Shown here: in pieces, positions 42,001 to 53,539 of the stretch | Position numbering within the stretch: position 1 is the stretch's first letter | Layout of the letters: each line of letters starts with the position of its first letter | Source: Durusdinium trenchii | Lineage: Eukaryota > Sar > Dinophyceae > Suessiales > Symbiodiniaceae | Assembly: GCA_963970005.1 (NCBI GenBank) | Contig: CAXAMN010001447.1 | Location: 802,221-866,220 of the forward strand | DNA: 64,000 nucleotides | Reading direction: 5' to 3' | Notes under the pieces: model-generated | What the model was told of the DNA's origin: nothing | Database searches by the model: none | The model's input: the letters and a program-made list of their open reading frames with translations, nothing else | Program-made: the position numbers and the translations under genes

Positions 42001-44686
42001 GTCTTTTGAAAAAGGCTCACTGATCAATCCTGAAGTTCGGTGGGCTGGATGGTGTTGGGGTCATTTGATTTCAAATCTTTCTCCCTGGCCTTCTCCGGCC
42101 TGGCCTTCTCCGGCCTGGCCTTCTCCATGACCAACCTCTTCCAAAGCACCCGTCCTCTGCTGTTTCCACACCTCTCTTGCCACCCACTTCTGCGCCCAAC
42201 GTTCGCTCGCGCGAAGCTGAGTCCTCCTCCGAGACGAACCAAATCCGCAGGCGCCGGCCCAGGAGGTCTTCCTCCTCGCCGAGTCCTGGAGAGGCCGACT
42301 CCTGCAGAACCGCGAGCGAGCGTTTTGCGAGCGTTTGGGGGAAATCCAGCATGGTTTGGGGAAGAAGTGAAGGGGGTGAAGGGGGTGAAGGGGGTGAAGG
42401 GGGGTGAGGGCGTTTCTTTTTTTCAAAAAGGATTGCTTTTTTTCATCTGAAACATGATCATATAGGATGAGTTTTTTCCTCGATGTTATTGGTCATCCCT
42501 AGGAGGGGTTCTTTCCTCGGAACATGAAGAAGCATGATGGAAATGTTCCATGTAAATCTACTACGGCCATCAGGAAACGCCGCAGCCGAACAAGATGGAA
42601 CGGTGTTCAGCCTCGTGGAACGAAACAAGGAACCAAGCGCAGTCTCGACACCGCGAAGCGGCGTCTCCGCTCACCCATGCAATGGTCGAGGTGGCACCTG
42701 GGTGGCCAAAGAGGTAGCTGGCACCTGTGTGGCGTTTTTGTTCCTTTCACCCAATGGAACAGTGGGATGTCACACTGCACACGATGTTGCTTCACCATCA
42801 GATATCCAGCCTGGATGAGGTTTCTTTGCAGCACCGTTTTTGGTTAACGAATCACTGCTCCGCGCAAGAAAACGTGGAGTCAACCCCTGGCAGTGCTAGT
42901 TGGACGACCAGGGCTTCTGAATCGTCTCTGGCGAATCCGAATGCAAAGCATGTGCCGTGATTCGAACTAAATCCAGCATCCAGTCAATTCCCCCCTAACT
43001 TGTGGATTGCATGGCCTCTGGCCACTCTCCGACTCGAACCGCCCACTCTCCGACTCCCTCCTCTTCTGCTCGCAGCCGGGTCTGGCGCCTCAAACCGGGG
43101 CACCGAACGAGTTCTTCGGACCCCTCTTCGGACGGCTGCTTCTACTTTAGATGACGCGAGGTGCCGAAGCAAAAAGAACCGCAAACACCATCAAGCACTA
43201 AGCACACCATATAAAGATCCATCAAGAGAGAAAGGAAAAGAACAACAGCCACTCCATCCACCGCCCGACAACGACTCAACTAACGACTCAAGCTACTCCA
43301 AGTACAAATGCCTCTGGCGGGCGCAAGCCAACAAAGCTACAGAGAGCTTCCACGCCACCAACGCCTGCCACCAGGTCTGGTCTCTTGCAGATTTCAACTT
43401 TTTGCTCTCAAATCTTCCCTTTTGCCGTTCTCTCTTTCTCGCTTCGTGATGCTTCGTACCAAATGAGTCTCATTCCAAGACTCCGTTCGCATCCACTCAC
43501 ACCCCATCTGGCTCACCTGGCGGCATGCCGCCCCCCACGGCGCCGGGCAGCGCCGGGACCCGCCGCTCGGGAGCGCCGCAGCAGAGCAGCATCCGCGGGT
43601 CGGCGCGAGCACCGGTGCTCGCGCCAGGGCCATGGGCGGCGCAGGACGGGTGCTCCGAGTGGTGTGGCGCTGGCACTGGTGTTGCGTGGTTCTTTAAGCC
43701 ATGAGTCTTTTTGGGCCAAGGGTGACGAGGGGAGGTGGGTTTGTAAACCCATGAGTGGAATGGGGGGCACCTCTCTGTGAACTCCTTTGCCAAAAACCTG
43801 GTGTCAGGATCTTGTGGTGTTCTTTCCTTCATGGTGCTGAATGTGGAGGGTCAATCGATGCTTTCAACGCAACCGGCCGGATGGTGGGCCGGATGGTGAG
43901 TCCTTAGTTCAATAACTATGCACTTCACACCTTGGTCTTTTATTCAGTCAGGTCGTGTCAAACCTCCCAGGAAGTTCATGCGGTCTTGCTTTCCCTGCTT
44001 GGCAGTATCCCATTAGGAGCGCACGGCCTCGAATGCGCGAGCGCAACGCCTCGAACGCGCTCGGCTCTAACAGTAACATCTTTGTGGCAAAGGGGGAGGA
44101 GTTGCATTCGTTGCCATCGTGTGGCTCGGCCTTGCAACTTGGCTGAAACCAAAGGCATACGACGGATGATGCACCACCTGCCATGATGAGCCCTGCCTTG
44201 CTTGGACCAGGAATGAGGAAGTGCTCAGCATTCCAATGACGTCAGGTGGCCTGGTGGGCGACCTCTCACATCCACTCGCTCCCTAACATGGAAGATGGAT
44301 ACTGACCCCTGGGAAGACGATTCAGATAGGGTGGACACTCCACTTCCATGTTCGTGAGTGAGCGTGTAAGTGGCAGATTCTACTGTGAATCACATGGCAG
44401 TGGAATATCATCTCTTGGGAGACCCTCTTCCTTTACAAACAGATGGGTTTTCCACCTCTAGGTTGGAAAGCAAAACTTAATGGCAACATATTCATAGATT
44501 TGCTAGGTTCACGCCCCCGGGATGACCAACTCTCGATCTCCGCTTCTTGGCCCCCCAAGCCGCGTGTGCTCGTACCAGCTCAAGAGGCACCCACTGGCAC
44601 AATATCTGGCGCGACTGCGTTGCTGTCTTGACCACGTAACAGTCACAGTCAGACGGCTCCTACACGGGGGCATCGAGTCAGTCCAA

Positions 44687-44778
44687 GAGAGGTTAAGTGA
44701 CCTGAACAAGGACCGCACTGGCCTACCTCTGGGCTAGTCTATAGTCTATATATGGCTCTTCGACCTCTACTGGTTGAA
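44687..44778 (+). repeat. Dispersed repeat pair 2, copy B
   Basis: AGAGGTTAAGTGACCTGAAC, AGGACC, TACCTCTGGGCTAG, CTATAGTCTATA, GGCTCTTCGACCTCTACTGG. Partner of 34,268-34,352, same orientation. Confidence 0.7.
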
Positions 44779-45166
44779 GTGAGCGGCAGATGTGTCGATG
44801 GTCACTTCGGAGACCTGTCGTTATTGTCAACCCCCCCGAGTCCACGTATCGTCAACCACATCTCGTAGTACAAAGTGAAGGCGACCACTTCTTCAAGCCA
44901 AGTGGATTTGTGCCACTTCAAGTCGCAGCCATCACAGCCAGAAATGTCTGCCTTACAAATCAGGAGGTGCAATTGGTTGAACCGGTGGGTGGACTGCCAC
45001 AAGGGGCTGCACATCGAATGAAGATCGAGTCCTTCGAATCACCCCAATGTGAAGCACAAGGGGCTGCACTGCACGTTGGTGTCCCGGTCTGCTCCCCCGG
45101 AAGGGGCCCCTGCTTCCCCCAAACGAGCCCCCAAAAACTCCTCCACGCCATCCCCATCGGCGCCGT

Positions 45167-45275
45167 TTATGGCACCACTGTGGTCGCCGCCACGTCTCGC
45201 CTCGCCGCACACTCCGGGCATTCGTGGAAGACCAAGGGCTGGTCCCGACAAATCGCACAGACCTGCCGTGGGCCG
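45167..45275 (-). CDS. Possible zinc-binding exon (CAIC...CPEC)
   Basis: After an acceptor-like CACGGCAG the minus strand reads VCAICRDQPLVFHECPECAA and then runs to a stop at 45,167. The two CxxC pairs 10 residues apart look like a zinc ribbon or the first half of a MYND-type finger; the second half is missing. Neighbouring exons were not found, so this may be a chance frame. Confidence 0.25.
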
Positions 45276-46303
45276 TGTAGCACGTCGGGGCCGTGCACAG
45301 CGGTGGCGTCGGGGCCTTTCTTTGCTCCTCGTGTTTGCTGTGGGGGCGTTTTCCACGGGGCGTGACAACACGGAGCGTCTGCCAGGCGAGAGATGGGAGA
45401 TGGAAGGAACCCTTGAGAAGAAAAAACCGGGGGGTCGTCGGGGTAGATGAAATCTTGTGGATCGTATCCAGAAAAACTTGCCTGTTCAATGGTAAGAAAT
45501 TGCCAAACCATTCTGCCAACACATCCCTGGGGCCAAACATGATGTGTTGAAGGAAAACGGGCAAGTTCCATCTTGGTCTCCATCCCAAGCTCCCAAACCT
45601 CCCAACGTGTTCTTGAACCATCCTCACCGTCTCACCCATCCAAACCCGCAAAGCCGGAAGTGATCCAACCGAACCGTGCGTTGGATCACCCCGAACTCCG
45701 TGCGTTGGCCCGTCGGTCCGAGCCCCAACTCCGCCCGGTGCGGCCTGCTTGCAGGGATCCGTGAGGCGCGGCAGGGCGCTGCTCGGCCGCGTCCGGGCGC
45801 CTCGCGACGCGAAGCGCGACGCGCGACGCGCGGAAAGGGGATCGCAGGGGACCCGTGGGAGCGGTTCCGGGGGGTCCTATCCGGACCCAGCAACTCGGCG
45901 ATGAACAGAGCGTCTGCGGTTGGGGTCGTTGAACAACCGTCCAAAGTGGGAGTCTGGTTGCTCTGACATCTTAAGGACCACAAATGGATGAAAATGGGAC
46001 AAAGAAAACTCTGCGGTGAGCACTCCGTCAGAACACTGCAGGTGCATTTGGGTTGACCACAGAATTTGTGAGAGGGTTCTGCTAGCTAAGCCATGAGAAT
46101 TCGCGTCGACTCAGCTCATGTCACTGCACCTGAGGATTCCTGACCCACGAGTATGTTTGACGAAAGTTCCAGTCCCGAACAACCATTCTTTTCAATCTAC
46201 AGTGATGTCACACTATATACAAAACATGACAAAACATGACAAAACCATATATATACCTGCGAGGGGACATGCTTTGGAAGCTCGAAATTAATAGTTTTCG
46301 TGG

Positions 46304-46313
46304 NNNNNNNNNN
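46304..46313. other. Assembly gap (10 N)
   Basis: Ten undetermined bases. Base composition and repeat vocabulary change across this point, so the true size of the gap and the correctness of the join are open. Confidence 0.99.
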
Positions 46314-46807
46314 CGCGTTCGCAGGCCTTTTGAGGCTTCAGACTCTCGGGCCCCGGTTGTATATACCCCAGGCTTCAAAAGGCGATTTAAACAATAGCAC
46401 TTTCATGAAGTACTATTTTGGAAATGGTCGAGGTGGATCACGGTTGCTTGGTCTCATGGTTTCATGCCCGGCCCATGCTCCCACATTGGTAACTTTTCAC
46501 GCTTTGCCCTTGGCGATGCGTGCCGCCACCGATTTGTTCAACCTGGGCGGGCAAAGGGAGATGACATTAATAGATCATAGATCGATCGATCTATATCGTA
46601 TCCTTCAAACACTAACTCTCCGATGCAGGCAGTTGCACAACTGTGAAGCACTCAATCAGCTAAGAAACATTCTCACTTTGATCTTAGTAGCTGCAATCCT
46701 AAGTTGAGATGATTGGGCAGACAAAGACCCATCAACAACCATCTCCAAATCTAGTCCAGAGATCTTGTCAATTAAGTCAGTCAAAAGAGTTGCATAGCTA
46801 GTAAGTA

Positions 46808-46890
46808 CTATTGCACAAAAAGGTTCCGGAGCCTAGCACAACGTGTTATCCAGCGAACTCTGTGAAGGGCATGCGCTTTCAGATATGTGC
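46808..46890 (-). CDS. Gene B, candidate last exon
   Basis: Acceptor GGGCCCAG|GC at 46891, then TYLKAHALHRVRWITRCARL and RNLFVQ, stop TAG at 46808-46810. It needs a preceding exon ending in phase 1. The basic helical tail is plausible as a C-terminus. The join to the exon at 47,005 does not keep phase unless a GC donor inside that exon is used, so the structure is provisional. Confidence 0.35.
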
Positions 46891-47004
46891 CTGGGCCCAC
46901 TGCACTCGAAAGCCGATCTTGTTTTTAATCTGTTATACTATTCTCATGTATGACCAAAAACACCACCAAAAAAGAAACAATATTTTTTCAGAGTGGCTCT
47001 TCAC

Positions 47005-47044
47005 CCAGGCCATGCTATCTTCGTCAGCAAAGCAGTGCCAATAT
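47005..47044 (-). CDS. Gene B exon with DED motif
   Basis: Acceptor ATCCCAG|A, then YWHCFADEDSMAW, then donor GG|GTGAAG. The aromatic-x-C-x-x-DED arrangement resembles a conserved block I recall near the end of a large dinoflagellate hypothetical family; that resemblance is from memory and unverified. Confidence 0.4.
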
Positions 47045-47261
47045 CTGGGATTAGATCCTCAATCAGTTCCAGTAATTGGAACTCGTATGAATGCTGGGGT
47101 ATATACAATGTTTCCGTTTCTTGATCGATGTTGTGGCCATTCCTGCCAAGATTCTGTGATTGAGAACAATGCTGCAAATATGCATAAATGCCTAGGCCAG
47201 TGTAAAAGCTAATTAAGTGACAGCCATGCAACATGGCAACCTTCACCGCTAGTATCGTGCC

Positions 47262-47307
47262 TTATAATATTATGCCAAGGCGCATGAAGCTTGGGGCGCA
47301 CATACCA
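47262..47307 (-). CDS. Gene B exon fragment (WYVRPKLHAPWH)
   Basis: After an acceptor-like AACAAGAG|T the strand reads WYVRPKLHAPWH. The RPK-x-H block is a typical conserved piece in the same family I associate with the neighbouring exons. The donor is not fixed. Confidence 0.35.
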
Positions 47308-47829
47308 CTCTTGTTTGTTTTGCCTCGCCCAGTTGGAATGCAACTCGCAACAGGTATTGAACTGCATGTTTAAAAGAATAGTCTCAAATGTACAATTTTA
47401 AAGAAGGTCAACAACTTTACTACAACTTCTCTACACACATAATGCACTTGCATGCACTTGCATGCAGGCATGAATGATATAATTAATAGCTAAGATGCTG
47501 ACTCTCTTTTTACATGATCGACTTAGAAGATCGACGAACCAAAACAAACCAGGCCTCAATGATATTCGGGCCAATCTCAACCACAGGCGGACAAAAGATG
47601 TACCATGGTGGTATACATCTTGGGCTTCAGCTGTTGTCCTCAGGAGAGGCCAAGTAGTATCAGGAAAGGTACGTACGATTTACTCTAGTGGGGGGGTGGG
47701 ACATCGATCGAGGCGAAATAGGCTTGCATGGCAAACATGCGCATGTATTGTATATTTGCAAAATGTTTAATTTACGCACAACATGATACATTATATCCAT
47801 GACCTAGCTAGCCTATATCGGCTGAGCTC

Positions 47830-47958
47830 ATGTGCGCGCTTGTTGGGCGCTGCTGGCAAGCATCATGAAGCGCCCGGCGGCTTCAATGCCATGCTGGAAC
47901 CGGCTGAGATGCAACCTAGCTGGTCTAAACTGGGAGCTCTGGAGGGAAAGTGTGGTCA
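47830..47958 (-). CDS. Gene B exon, basic amphipathic
   Basis: Acceptor TTCTGCAG|T at 47959, then TTLSLQSSQFRPARLHLSRF, QHGIEAAGRFMML. The frame closes shortly after (TGA), so a donor must lie near 47,830. Moderately protein-like. Confidence 0.35.
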
Positions 47959-48264
47959 CTGCAGAAGACATGTCAACTGTCGATCGACCTTGCTCACCCA
48001 AAATATAAGTTCAATTGAAAAGCATCGAGGACACACACATATATTATATGGGTTATTTGGCTTGCAGGCATACAACTTTGCAAATATAGAGATGCTGTAA
48101 CTGTATACGAGTTTGTGGAAAAGAAGACCGATCAATGGATTGATCTGCCAACTCATGAGTCGTACGTTAGTTTTTGTGCGGAATGCCAAAGCCAACAGCA
48201 ATTGGACTAGATCAACCGTTGCAATGACTGCGATGCTTCCTAAAAATGGGTCGACCGGCATCAC

Positions 48265-48466
48265 CAGCTGGTCACATCATGAGGGGCATGCCAGTTGCAA
48301 ACACGGTGCATAGCAAGTGTAATGATGGGCATCCTTTCGTCCGTTTCTGCCAACTGCGTAGGCAAGGCAGCGAGGAGTTCTGCAAGCCACTGCATAATGC
48401 ATCTTCCGTTGTAGGCTCTCGCAACAAAAAGAATATCGCCATTTTTTTGATAGATCTTAGTTCTGG
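48265..48466 (-). CDS. Gene B exon with AYNGR motif
   Basis: Acceptor TTGCCAG, then KNGDILFVARAYNGRCIMQW, LAELLAALPTQLAETDERMP, IITLAMHRVCNW, ending at donor CAGCTG|GTGATG. A clean 65-residue frame with a balanced composition, flanked by stops only outside the splice sites. Confidence 0.55.
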
Positions 48467-48599
48467 CTGGCAATTCAGCACTGGCGAGACATGCTAGGAC
48501 ACTATTTGCAGGAGATAATATTAAAATATGATCAAATTAGCTCCTTTGATCAGTTAGGCCTAGATCGTCATTAAAGTACGAATGTTCATAGTGGCCAAG

Positions 48600-48730
48600 T
48601 TGCAAGCTTCTCTTGGAATGCAGGTTGGCTGCAATATATACGCTTTGCTGTGCAAAAGTTTTTGAAGTGGATGTACGCTCGGTGTAAAAGAACGCGCTTG
48701 GAGTCAACCGTTGGATCGCCGAACAGGCCA
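48600..48730 (-). CDS. Gene B exon (SGLFGDPTVDSKRV...)
   Basis: Acceptor CCTGAACAG|T, then GLFGDPTVDSKRVLLHRAYI, HFKNFCTAKRIYCSQPAFQE, KL. The donor is probably within GAGAAGCTTGC at about 48,605. It needs a phase-2 predecessor, which the exon at 48,870 does not supply, so a small exon is missing between them. Confidence 0.5.
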
Positions 48731-48869
48731 CTGTTCAGGAGGACGTGCCTGGGCCAATGAATGAAACCCAACTTGGCCAAAGCCCCAGGGGTGAAAAACA
48801 CACTATCGCCGAAGACCCAAACACACGGGGCCACAAAAAGGCTTTGCCGATTGAGTTGCAAAGATCCAC

Positions 48870-48966
48870 CATTGCAAGTATATAAGATGCCTAAATTCAG
48901 CGTGTGCATCAGGCACCATTTCAGACAGGCTGGATGGAATCCACGAATACTCAAAAGTGGACCTCG
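48870..48966 (-). CDS. Gene B exon with GFHP...HTLNLG motif
   Basis: Acceptor GTTACTCAG|C, then RGPLLSIRGFHPACLKWCLM, HTLNLGILYTCNG, donor AATG|GTGGAT. The His-x-x-x-Leu-Gly motif after a GFHP turn may be a metal-binding or catalytic block of the unrecognised family. Confidence 0.55.
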
Positions 48967-49226
48967 CTGAGTAACACTGCGCGTATTGAAGTCTCGATTC
49001 GATCTTCCATGCAAAAACCACTTGGATCAATCGATCAATCTAGCATGCCTGTACTGGACATGACAATGAATCCTTCTTGACCCATAATACGTAGTGATCA
49101 CCAACTAAATTATGATGATCCTGAATTTGTGCGTGTGATCGGGATGATGCTATGATGAATAGATCGATGGGTCTTTTCCACACCCTGACAACAACGAAAC
49201 TATTACGCCAGATCATGCATTCCAAC

Positions 49227-49981
49227 TCCAAGCAACAAATGTCCCTGGGAGGCATGCGGTTCGCGATGAATGATGTGAGATCAAACTGCTGATGGTTGTT
49301 ATTCTCAATGTTCCAGTATACTTCTCTCGCGTTGTCCGAAATGCCCTTGGCACTGCATAGGTGGCAGACATTCTCAGCGTTCCACTGAGTCCGCCAAAAT
49401 CTCCACAGCTTTTTGTGCCAGCCCCAGTCTCCGCGATACTCAGTCACTTGGAATCTGTCATTTGCAGGTGTCAATGGCAATCCAGCTTTGCGCCTAGCTT
49501 CACCAGTCAACTGCTCTCCCTGGACACCAAGCACTGGAAACTTACCTGAGAATGCGTTGTTGCACGACCATGCGATTCTTCTCAGAAAGGCCAGCAGCGC
49601 TGGGCTTGTAAGTCGCTCCTCAGGAATTGCGAAAATCAAGAACCTGCTCCAGCGCACTGAGGATGGACGCCATAGTACAACGTTGCAAAACATGGCAAGT
49701 ACATTCTCACTTCCAAACCGGGTTGTGACTTTGGCGCTGTCGCCATACAGTCCTATTGGCACCATCAGCTCTGACCCTGTGTCCTGTGCCCACTCCTCTC
49801 CATTTGCTCGTGAATTCCGCCAGTACTTCAAACGTTCGGAGTGGGGAACCAGAATTTTCCCAACTCCAACGAGATAGTGCATAGTTTCGTGGACATCAAT
49901 TATGGGCCATGGTTCTGAGCGAACAACCGTTGCACCATGTTGATCTTTGTACTTCACAGGGATGTTCAAGTAGTGAACTTC
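49227..49981 (-). CDS. Gene B main exon: core of an unrecognised dinoflagellate-type protein
   Basis: Acceptor TTTACATCAG|GAAG at 49982, then about 250 codons: EVHYLNIPVKYKD, PWPIIDVHETMHYL, LMVPIGLYGDSAKV, RFLIFAIPEERL, then VTEYRGDWGWHKKL, a CHLC pair, and FIANRMPPRDICCL. A GT donor lies at GGA|GTTGGAA. The layout (hydrophobic core, an Asp after GLYG, then RGDW-x-W followed by C-x2-C) is like a large hypothetical family I recall from Symbiodinium predictions. A domesticated transposase is one possible origin, but I cannot name a superfamily. Together with the exons down to 46,808 it would give a protein of at least 500 residues. An upstream exon must exist, since this one starts at an acceptor. 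Confidence 0.65.
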
Positions 49982-49999
49982 CTGATGTAAAAGCCGCCA

Positions 50000-51587
50000 A
50001 ACCAAGCGTCAGTGCAAGATGAAGGCACACAAAATCCATGCATATAAAAATAAATGTCTAATTGATATCATCGATATAAAATGTAAATAATATATAATGC
50101 ACTGCACATAGAATAGATTTTGCATCATGCATAAAGTACATGATGCAAGCGCGCGCATGCCTACCCGCACCTGGCACGTTCACTATGTGGAAAGCACCCC
50201 ACGCCACAAATTATATTTCCCTCTCGTGACGAACCATGCATTCGACATGCTCAATCAATCCGCCCCATGTTTTTCCAAGTTGCTGGACCGTCATTCAAGA
50301 GCCGCCACCAATCTCTCGATTCGTTGTTGTGCGACAGGATACCGAGCTTCTTGGTTAGTGGGTGCAAATGGAGATCTCCGGAATCCTTGGGCGTACAGGG
50401 TACCATCATATCATACTTCAATACTTGCAGCTCACCAACAATTAAACCACCAGACCAGACCCTTTGATAAATAATTGGCAGGAGTCCTGATCACAAAAGC
50501 ATTGATCTGCAGAATAATATTCTATCATATCATATCTATCACCGATCAACCCCTGTCAGCTTATAATATATACACGCTCCCATGGTGTGTCAGCTAAAAG
50601 GTACAGTACTGGGCTCCTGGAAAGTTTGTTTGAACTTGGAACAACTTTGTCGGATCACAGTTGCAACACTGGCCAAGGATCTGCCACATGAGCCCGGATG
50701 TGCCGCATCGCTTTGCCAACGGTACTTCCCTTAGAACGTGTGGGCTGGCAGACGTGTGGGCTGGGAATTGGAAAGAACATCGACTGACCATCATGAGATC
50801 TTTGTTTGCATATTTGAGTTTTCAAAGTACCACAAAAGTATCATGAATCATGGACCAACCAGGCGGTGAACGTGGCATTCAACACCCTTGCATGATGGAA
50901 CCTCACACACACACATGCCAACAACGGCATGCATGAACCCAGCCAAGTCACACCACCACACACATCATCGATAGCATTGGTGAGGACTGTGGAGGGAATT
51001 CCTGGTCCAGTGCATCGGTCATCATCATAATCATCATGTTGTAGGCCTGCGCGGTGTGTCAGTCTTTGGACTATGTAAGCCCGGTCAACTGACCGAGCGC
51101 TTGTTTTGCAAGGCAACAACATGGGAACGACCTTCACGCACATACACTATATCCATTTTCAATGAATGCGCTGCAACATGGGTCAATGGCAAGACCCTTG
51201 AACTAAGATCCACTGAACAGATCTATCAGTGCTAGTTGTGAACCAAAAAAATGTGCGCACACAGAGTGCAGTGACTAGACCTGGCCGGCTTCTTCCCCAA
51301 GAGCTTGGTGCTCCAAGCATTGCGCAAACTACAGATCTTGTTGAACAGTGTTCAATTCTCGAGATGTTGATTGCAAAGAATGCTCATCAGACGATTGAAA
51401 TCTATTATATCAAACAAATAAAGGCCAGAAAATATGAGAGTTCTAGATATAGCGCAAGTCAAAAGCACCACATGCTCTTTCCCACAGATGCCTAGGCCCT
51501 GCCTTCTAACACTCGACTCTATGATCTAAGCGCATCATCATGAAGCCGTGATGGCCCCTCTCAAACAAAACCCGGACCAATTCCCAC
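50000..51587. other. Intron/intergenic stretch between genes B and A
   Basis: No exon supported. AT-rich with CATGCATG-like words. It should contain the 3' end of gene A and the promoter or first exons of gene B, but nothing specific is visible. Confidence 0.4.
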
Positions 51588-51677
51588 TCACTTGGCCAAG
51601 TTCACACGGATCAAGAGGTCTTTGTACTCCTGGATCAGCTTGGTGGACTGTTCGACAAGGGGGTCAAGCTTCTCCAC
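51588..51677 (-). CDS. Gene A last exon, coiled-coil C-terminus
   Basis: Acceptor CATGCGAG|G, then VEKLDPLVEQSTKLIQEYKD, LLIRVNLAK and stop TGA at 51588-51590. It enters in phase 0, which matches the donor of the exon at 51981. Heptad-like Leu/Ile spacing. Confidence 0.6.
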   Translation of the reverse strand: MEKLDPLVEQSTKLIQEYKDLLIRVNLAK

Positions 51678-51980
51678 CTCGCATGACATACAACGAAACA
51701 TATAACAGTGTCCGATAGTTTTCGAGGACGTCATGACCAACCTAATATGTAGCTTCATCTCAAATTTAAAAGCTAGTTGCAGCAAAATTAGAACACATGA
51801 ACAGATTTGTTGGATTCTAAAAGCCTAGCTGGCATATATAGTATATCATGCAAGACAGAGCTGATATGATTCAACCCACGCATCACGCATTACTTTTTTT
51901 GGTGGTTGATCAAGCAAGGTATATATGTCCTATTTCTCAAGGGTCGATCACAGTTGATCCTAATGATGAAGCCGAGCTAC

Positions 51981-52077
51981 ATTGTCAAGGTTGGTCTGAA
52001 TCTTTGCCCGTAAATCGCACATCGCATGCTTCTTCTTGGTGATCGTGCCCCCGATCGCCTTCTTGAGCTCCGGCGCC
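51981..52077 (-). CDS. Gene A exon, Lys-rich helix
   Basis: Acceptor TGCCTGAG|G, then APELKKAIGGTITKKKHAMC, DLRAKIQTNLDN, donor AAT|GTAGCT. It ends in phase 0 and joins the last exon in frame. Confidence 0.55.
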
Positions 52078-52911
52078 CTCAGGCAAGTCAAGAACAACAT
52101 GTTGAACAATGCTCCAGGGCATGCACAAGTAGATGGAGGGCTGGCGGAGGGTAGGTGGTAAATTAAATGACTGACCTATCGATCGATAAATATTTAAGAG
52201 AACGCTGTTCATGAACAGTTGCTATCGAATTGTCTTCCCTATTCATGCATGCATGCATATTGCATATGCCTCCCCCAGTTGGCCAGTTCTATGGCACAAC
52301 ACGTACATGATATCCCAATATTTTTTTACAACACGTGCAATTTACAATGATCATGGCATCAAAGATACTGCAACCTTCTTGATTTAATTCCGGTAACCAG
52401 TACCAGCTTGCAAAGATACACACTAGCTCGATCGGCCGATCAAAGTTCCTTTTCAAGGTTTTGGTGTGGTTTACCTTGGGGGCTGTAGGATGATCAAGGC
52501 ATTATTAAATTAAGTGACACCGTGTGAACAAAAAACTCAGCAGGTGCATGGTAGCTTTTTTGGTTTCCATGCGCACATGTTGACATGATCAAATTGTGAA
52601 TAAGTTCGATCAACTCGCACGAACATTGTCTTGCTTGTGCGTTTCTTTTGGACCGACCCATGTATACCGGCCACTTTGAACTGACCTGGATTGTAAATAC
52701 AGGATTCATGATCAATGTCGGCGGAAGGTTGAATTTATTTTTAATTGATTTTGTCAGTGGGTTGCCATGATCTTGAACCATATTATACTATCACATACTT
52801 GGTTTCCGGTGGATTCTATTATAACCCTTCCATGCATGATGATGATGCAGTTTCATTGCCAGTAATATAACTCGCATGATCTCGAGGTGGCTGGAACTAG
52901 ATCGTTGACGG

Positions 52912-53030
52912 ATCGCCTGTTGCATCGGTTTGCGCAGCCATGCTCGCTGATCTGAGGAGCCGGGCATGGATGCCACCAGCTTTTCCTGTGCAGCAGCATC
53001 GACGATCTTGTCGTTCAAGGTTGTCAAGGC
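52912..53030 (-). CDS. Gene A exon (ALTTLNDKIVDAAAQEKL...)
   Basis: Acceptor CGCTCTGCAG|G, then ALTTLNDKIVDAAAQEKLVA, SMPGSSDQRAWLRKPMQQ. Phase 0 entry matches the preceding Lys-rich exon. The donor (GC at CAACAG|GCGATC, or another) is uncertain. Confidence 0.5.
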
Positions 53031-53350
53031 CTGCAGAGCGCGGATCGACTTAGTCTTTTTGTTGACATGTCACCACCTGCATGCATGCATACGGGACTAA
53101 AATTATACAGCTACAATCAGCTGTTGCCGACATACATGGTTCAAGTACGGAAGTTTGGAGTTCTAGAACGACATGCGAATACTGTATTACATATGCACTC
53201 ATGCATGTGCATGCATTGTACTGTATTTTTGAAGAATATATATAATTATTACATAATATATACTCGATCTTTTGCAGTTTCATCGGATCAATGATTTATA
53301 ATATATCGATCGATCTCCCTTGAATGTATATTCCGCATTCACATTGCTGC

Positions 53351-53539
53351 CTTTGTGCCCTTCCTCATTGTAGCCTTTTCTGCCTTGACTTTCTCTTTAG
53401 CTTCCTCTTTCTCCATTCTCACACGTTCCTTCTCAATACGTTCTTTTTTCTGCTCAGCCGTTTCCTTCTTCTTACCCTTCCTGCCCTTCTTGCCATTCTT
53501 TCCCTTCGACTTCTTGCCTTTCTTCTTCTTCTTCTTAAC
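53351..53539 (-). CDS. Gene A exon, very Lys-rich
   Basis: Acceptor GCTCGCCAG|G, then VKKKKKKGKKSKGKNGKKGR, KGKKKETAEQKKERIEKERV and a charged helix to ATMRKGTK, GC donor AAG|GCAGCA (phase 0). Without that splice the frame stops at 53339. Likely a nuclear-localising, nucleic-acid-binding segment. Confidence 0.6.

Larger units (their letters stand above)
41251..46303. other. Non-coding stretch with GC-rich exon-like patches
   Basis: No gene is firmly supported. It includes short tandem repeats at 42,087-42,128 (GGCCTTCTCC-type, 17-base unit) and 42,367-42,405 (GAAGGGGGT, four units). It also has GC-rich patches at 43,500-43,650 and 45,700-45,880, and a Cys-containing minus-strand patch at 45,170-45,270 listed separately. 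Confidence 0.45.

Noticed and set aside
42940..43060. tRNA gene suggested by GATTCGAACTAAATCC and GACTCGAACC
   Set aside because: No cloverleaf arms or A/B box spacing could be formed.
44790..45365. 191-codon plus-strand frame
   Set aside because: No recognisable motif and equally long frames on the other strand; typical of GC-rich open sequence.
44953..45651. 232-codon minus-strand frame
   Set aside because: Arg/Gly/Pro-rich with sharp compositional jumps and no splice logic; the overlapping CAIC...CPEC frame is slightly better, but still weak.
47962..48260. Minus-strand frame rich in Leu/Ile between gene B exons
   Set aside because: Lies between a good donor (48265) and a good acceptor (47958) and reads like intron sequence.
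53339..53341. Stop codon ending gene A at the Lys-rich exon
   Set aside because: A GC donor just before it (AAG|GCAGCA) joins in phase to three more coherent exons ending at 51588.
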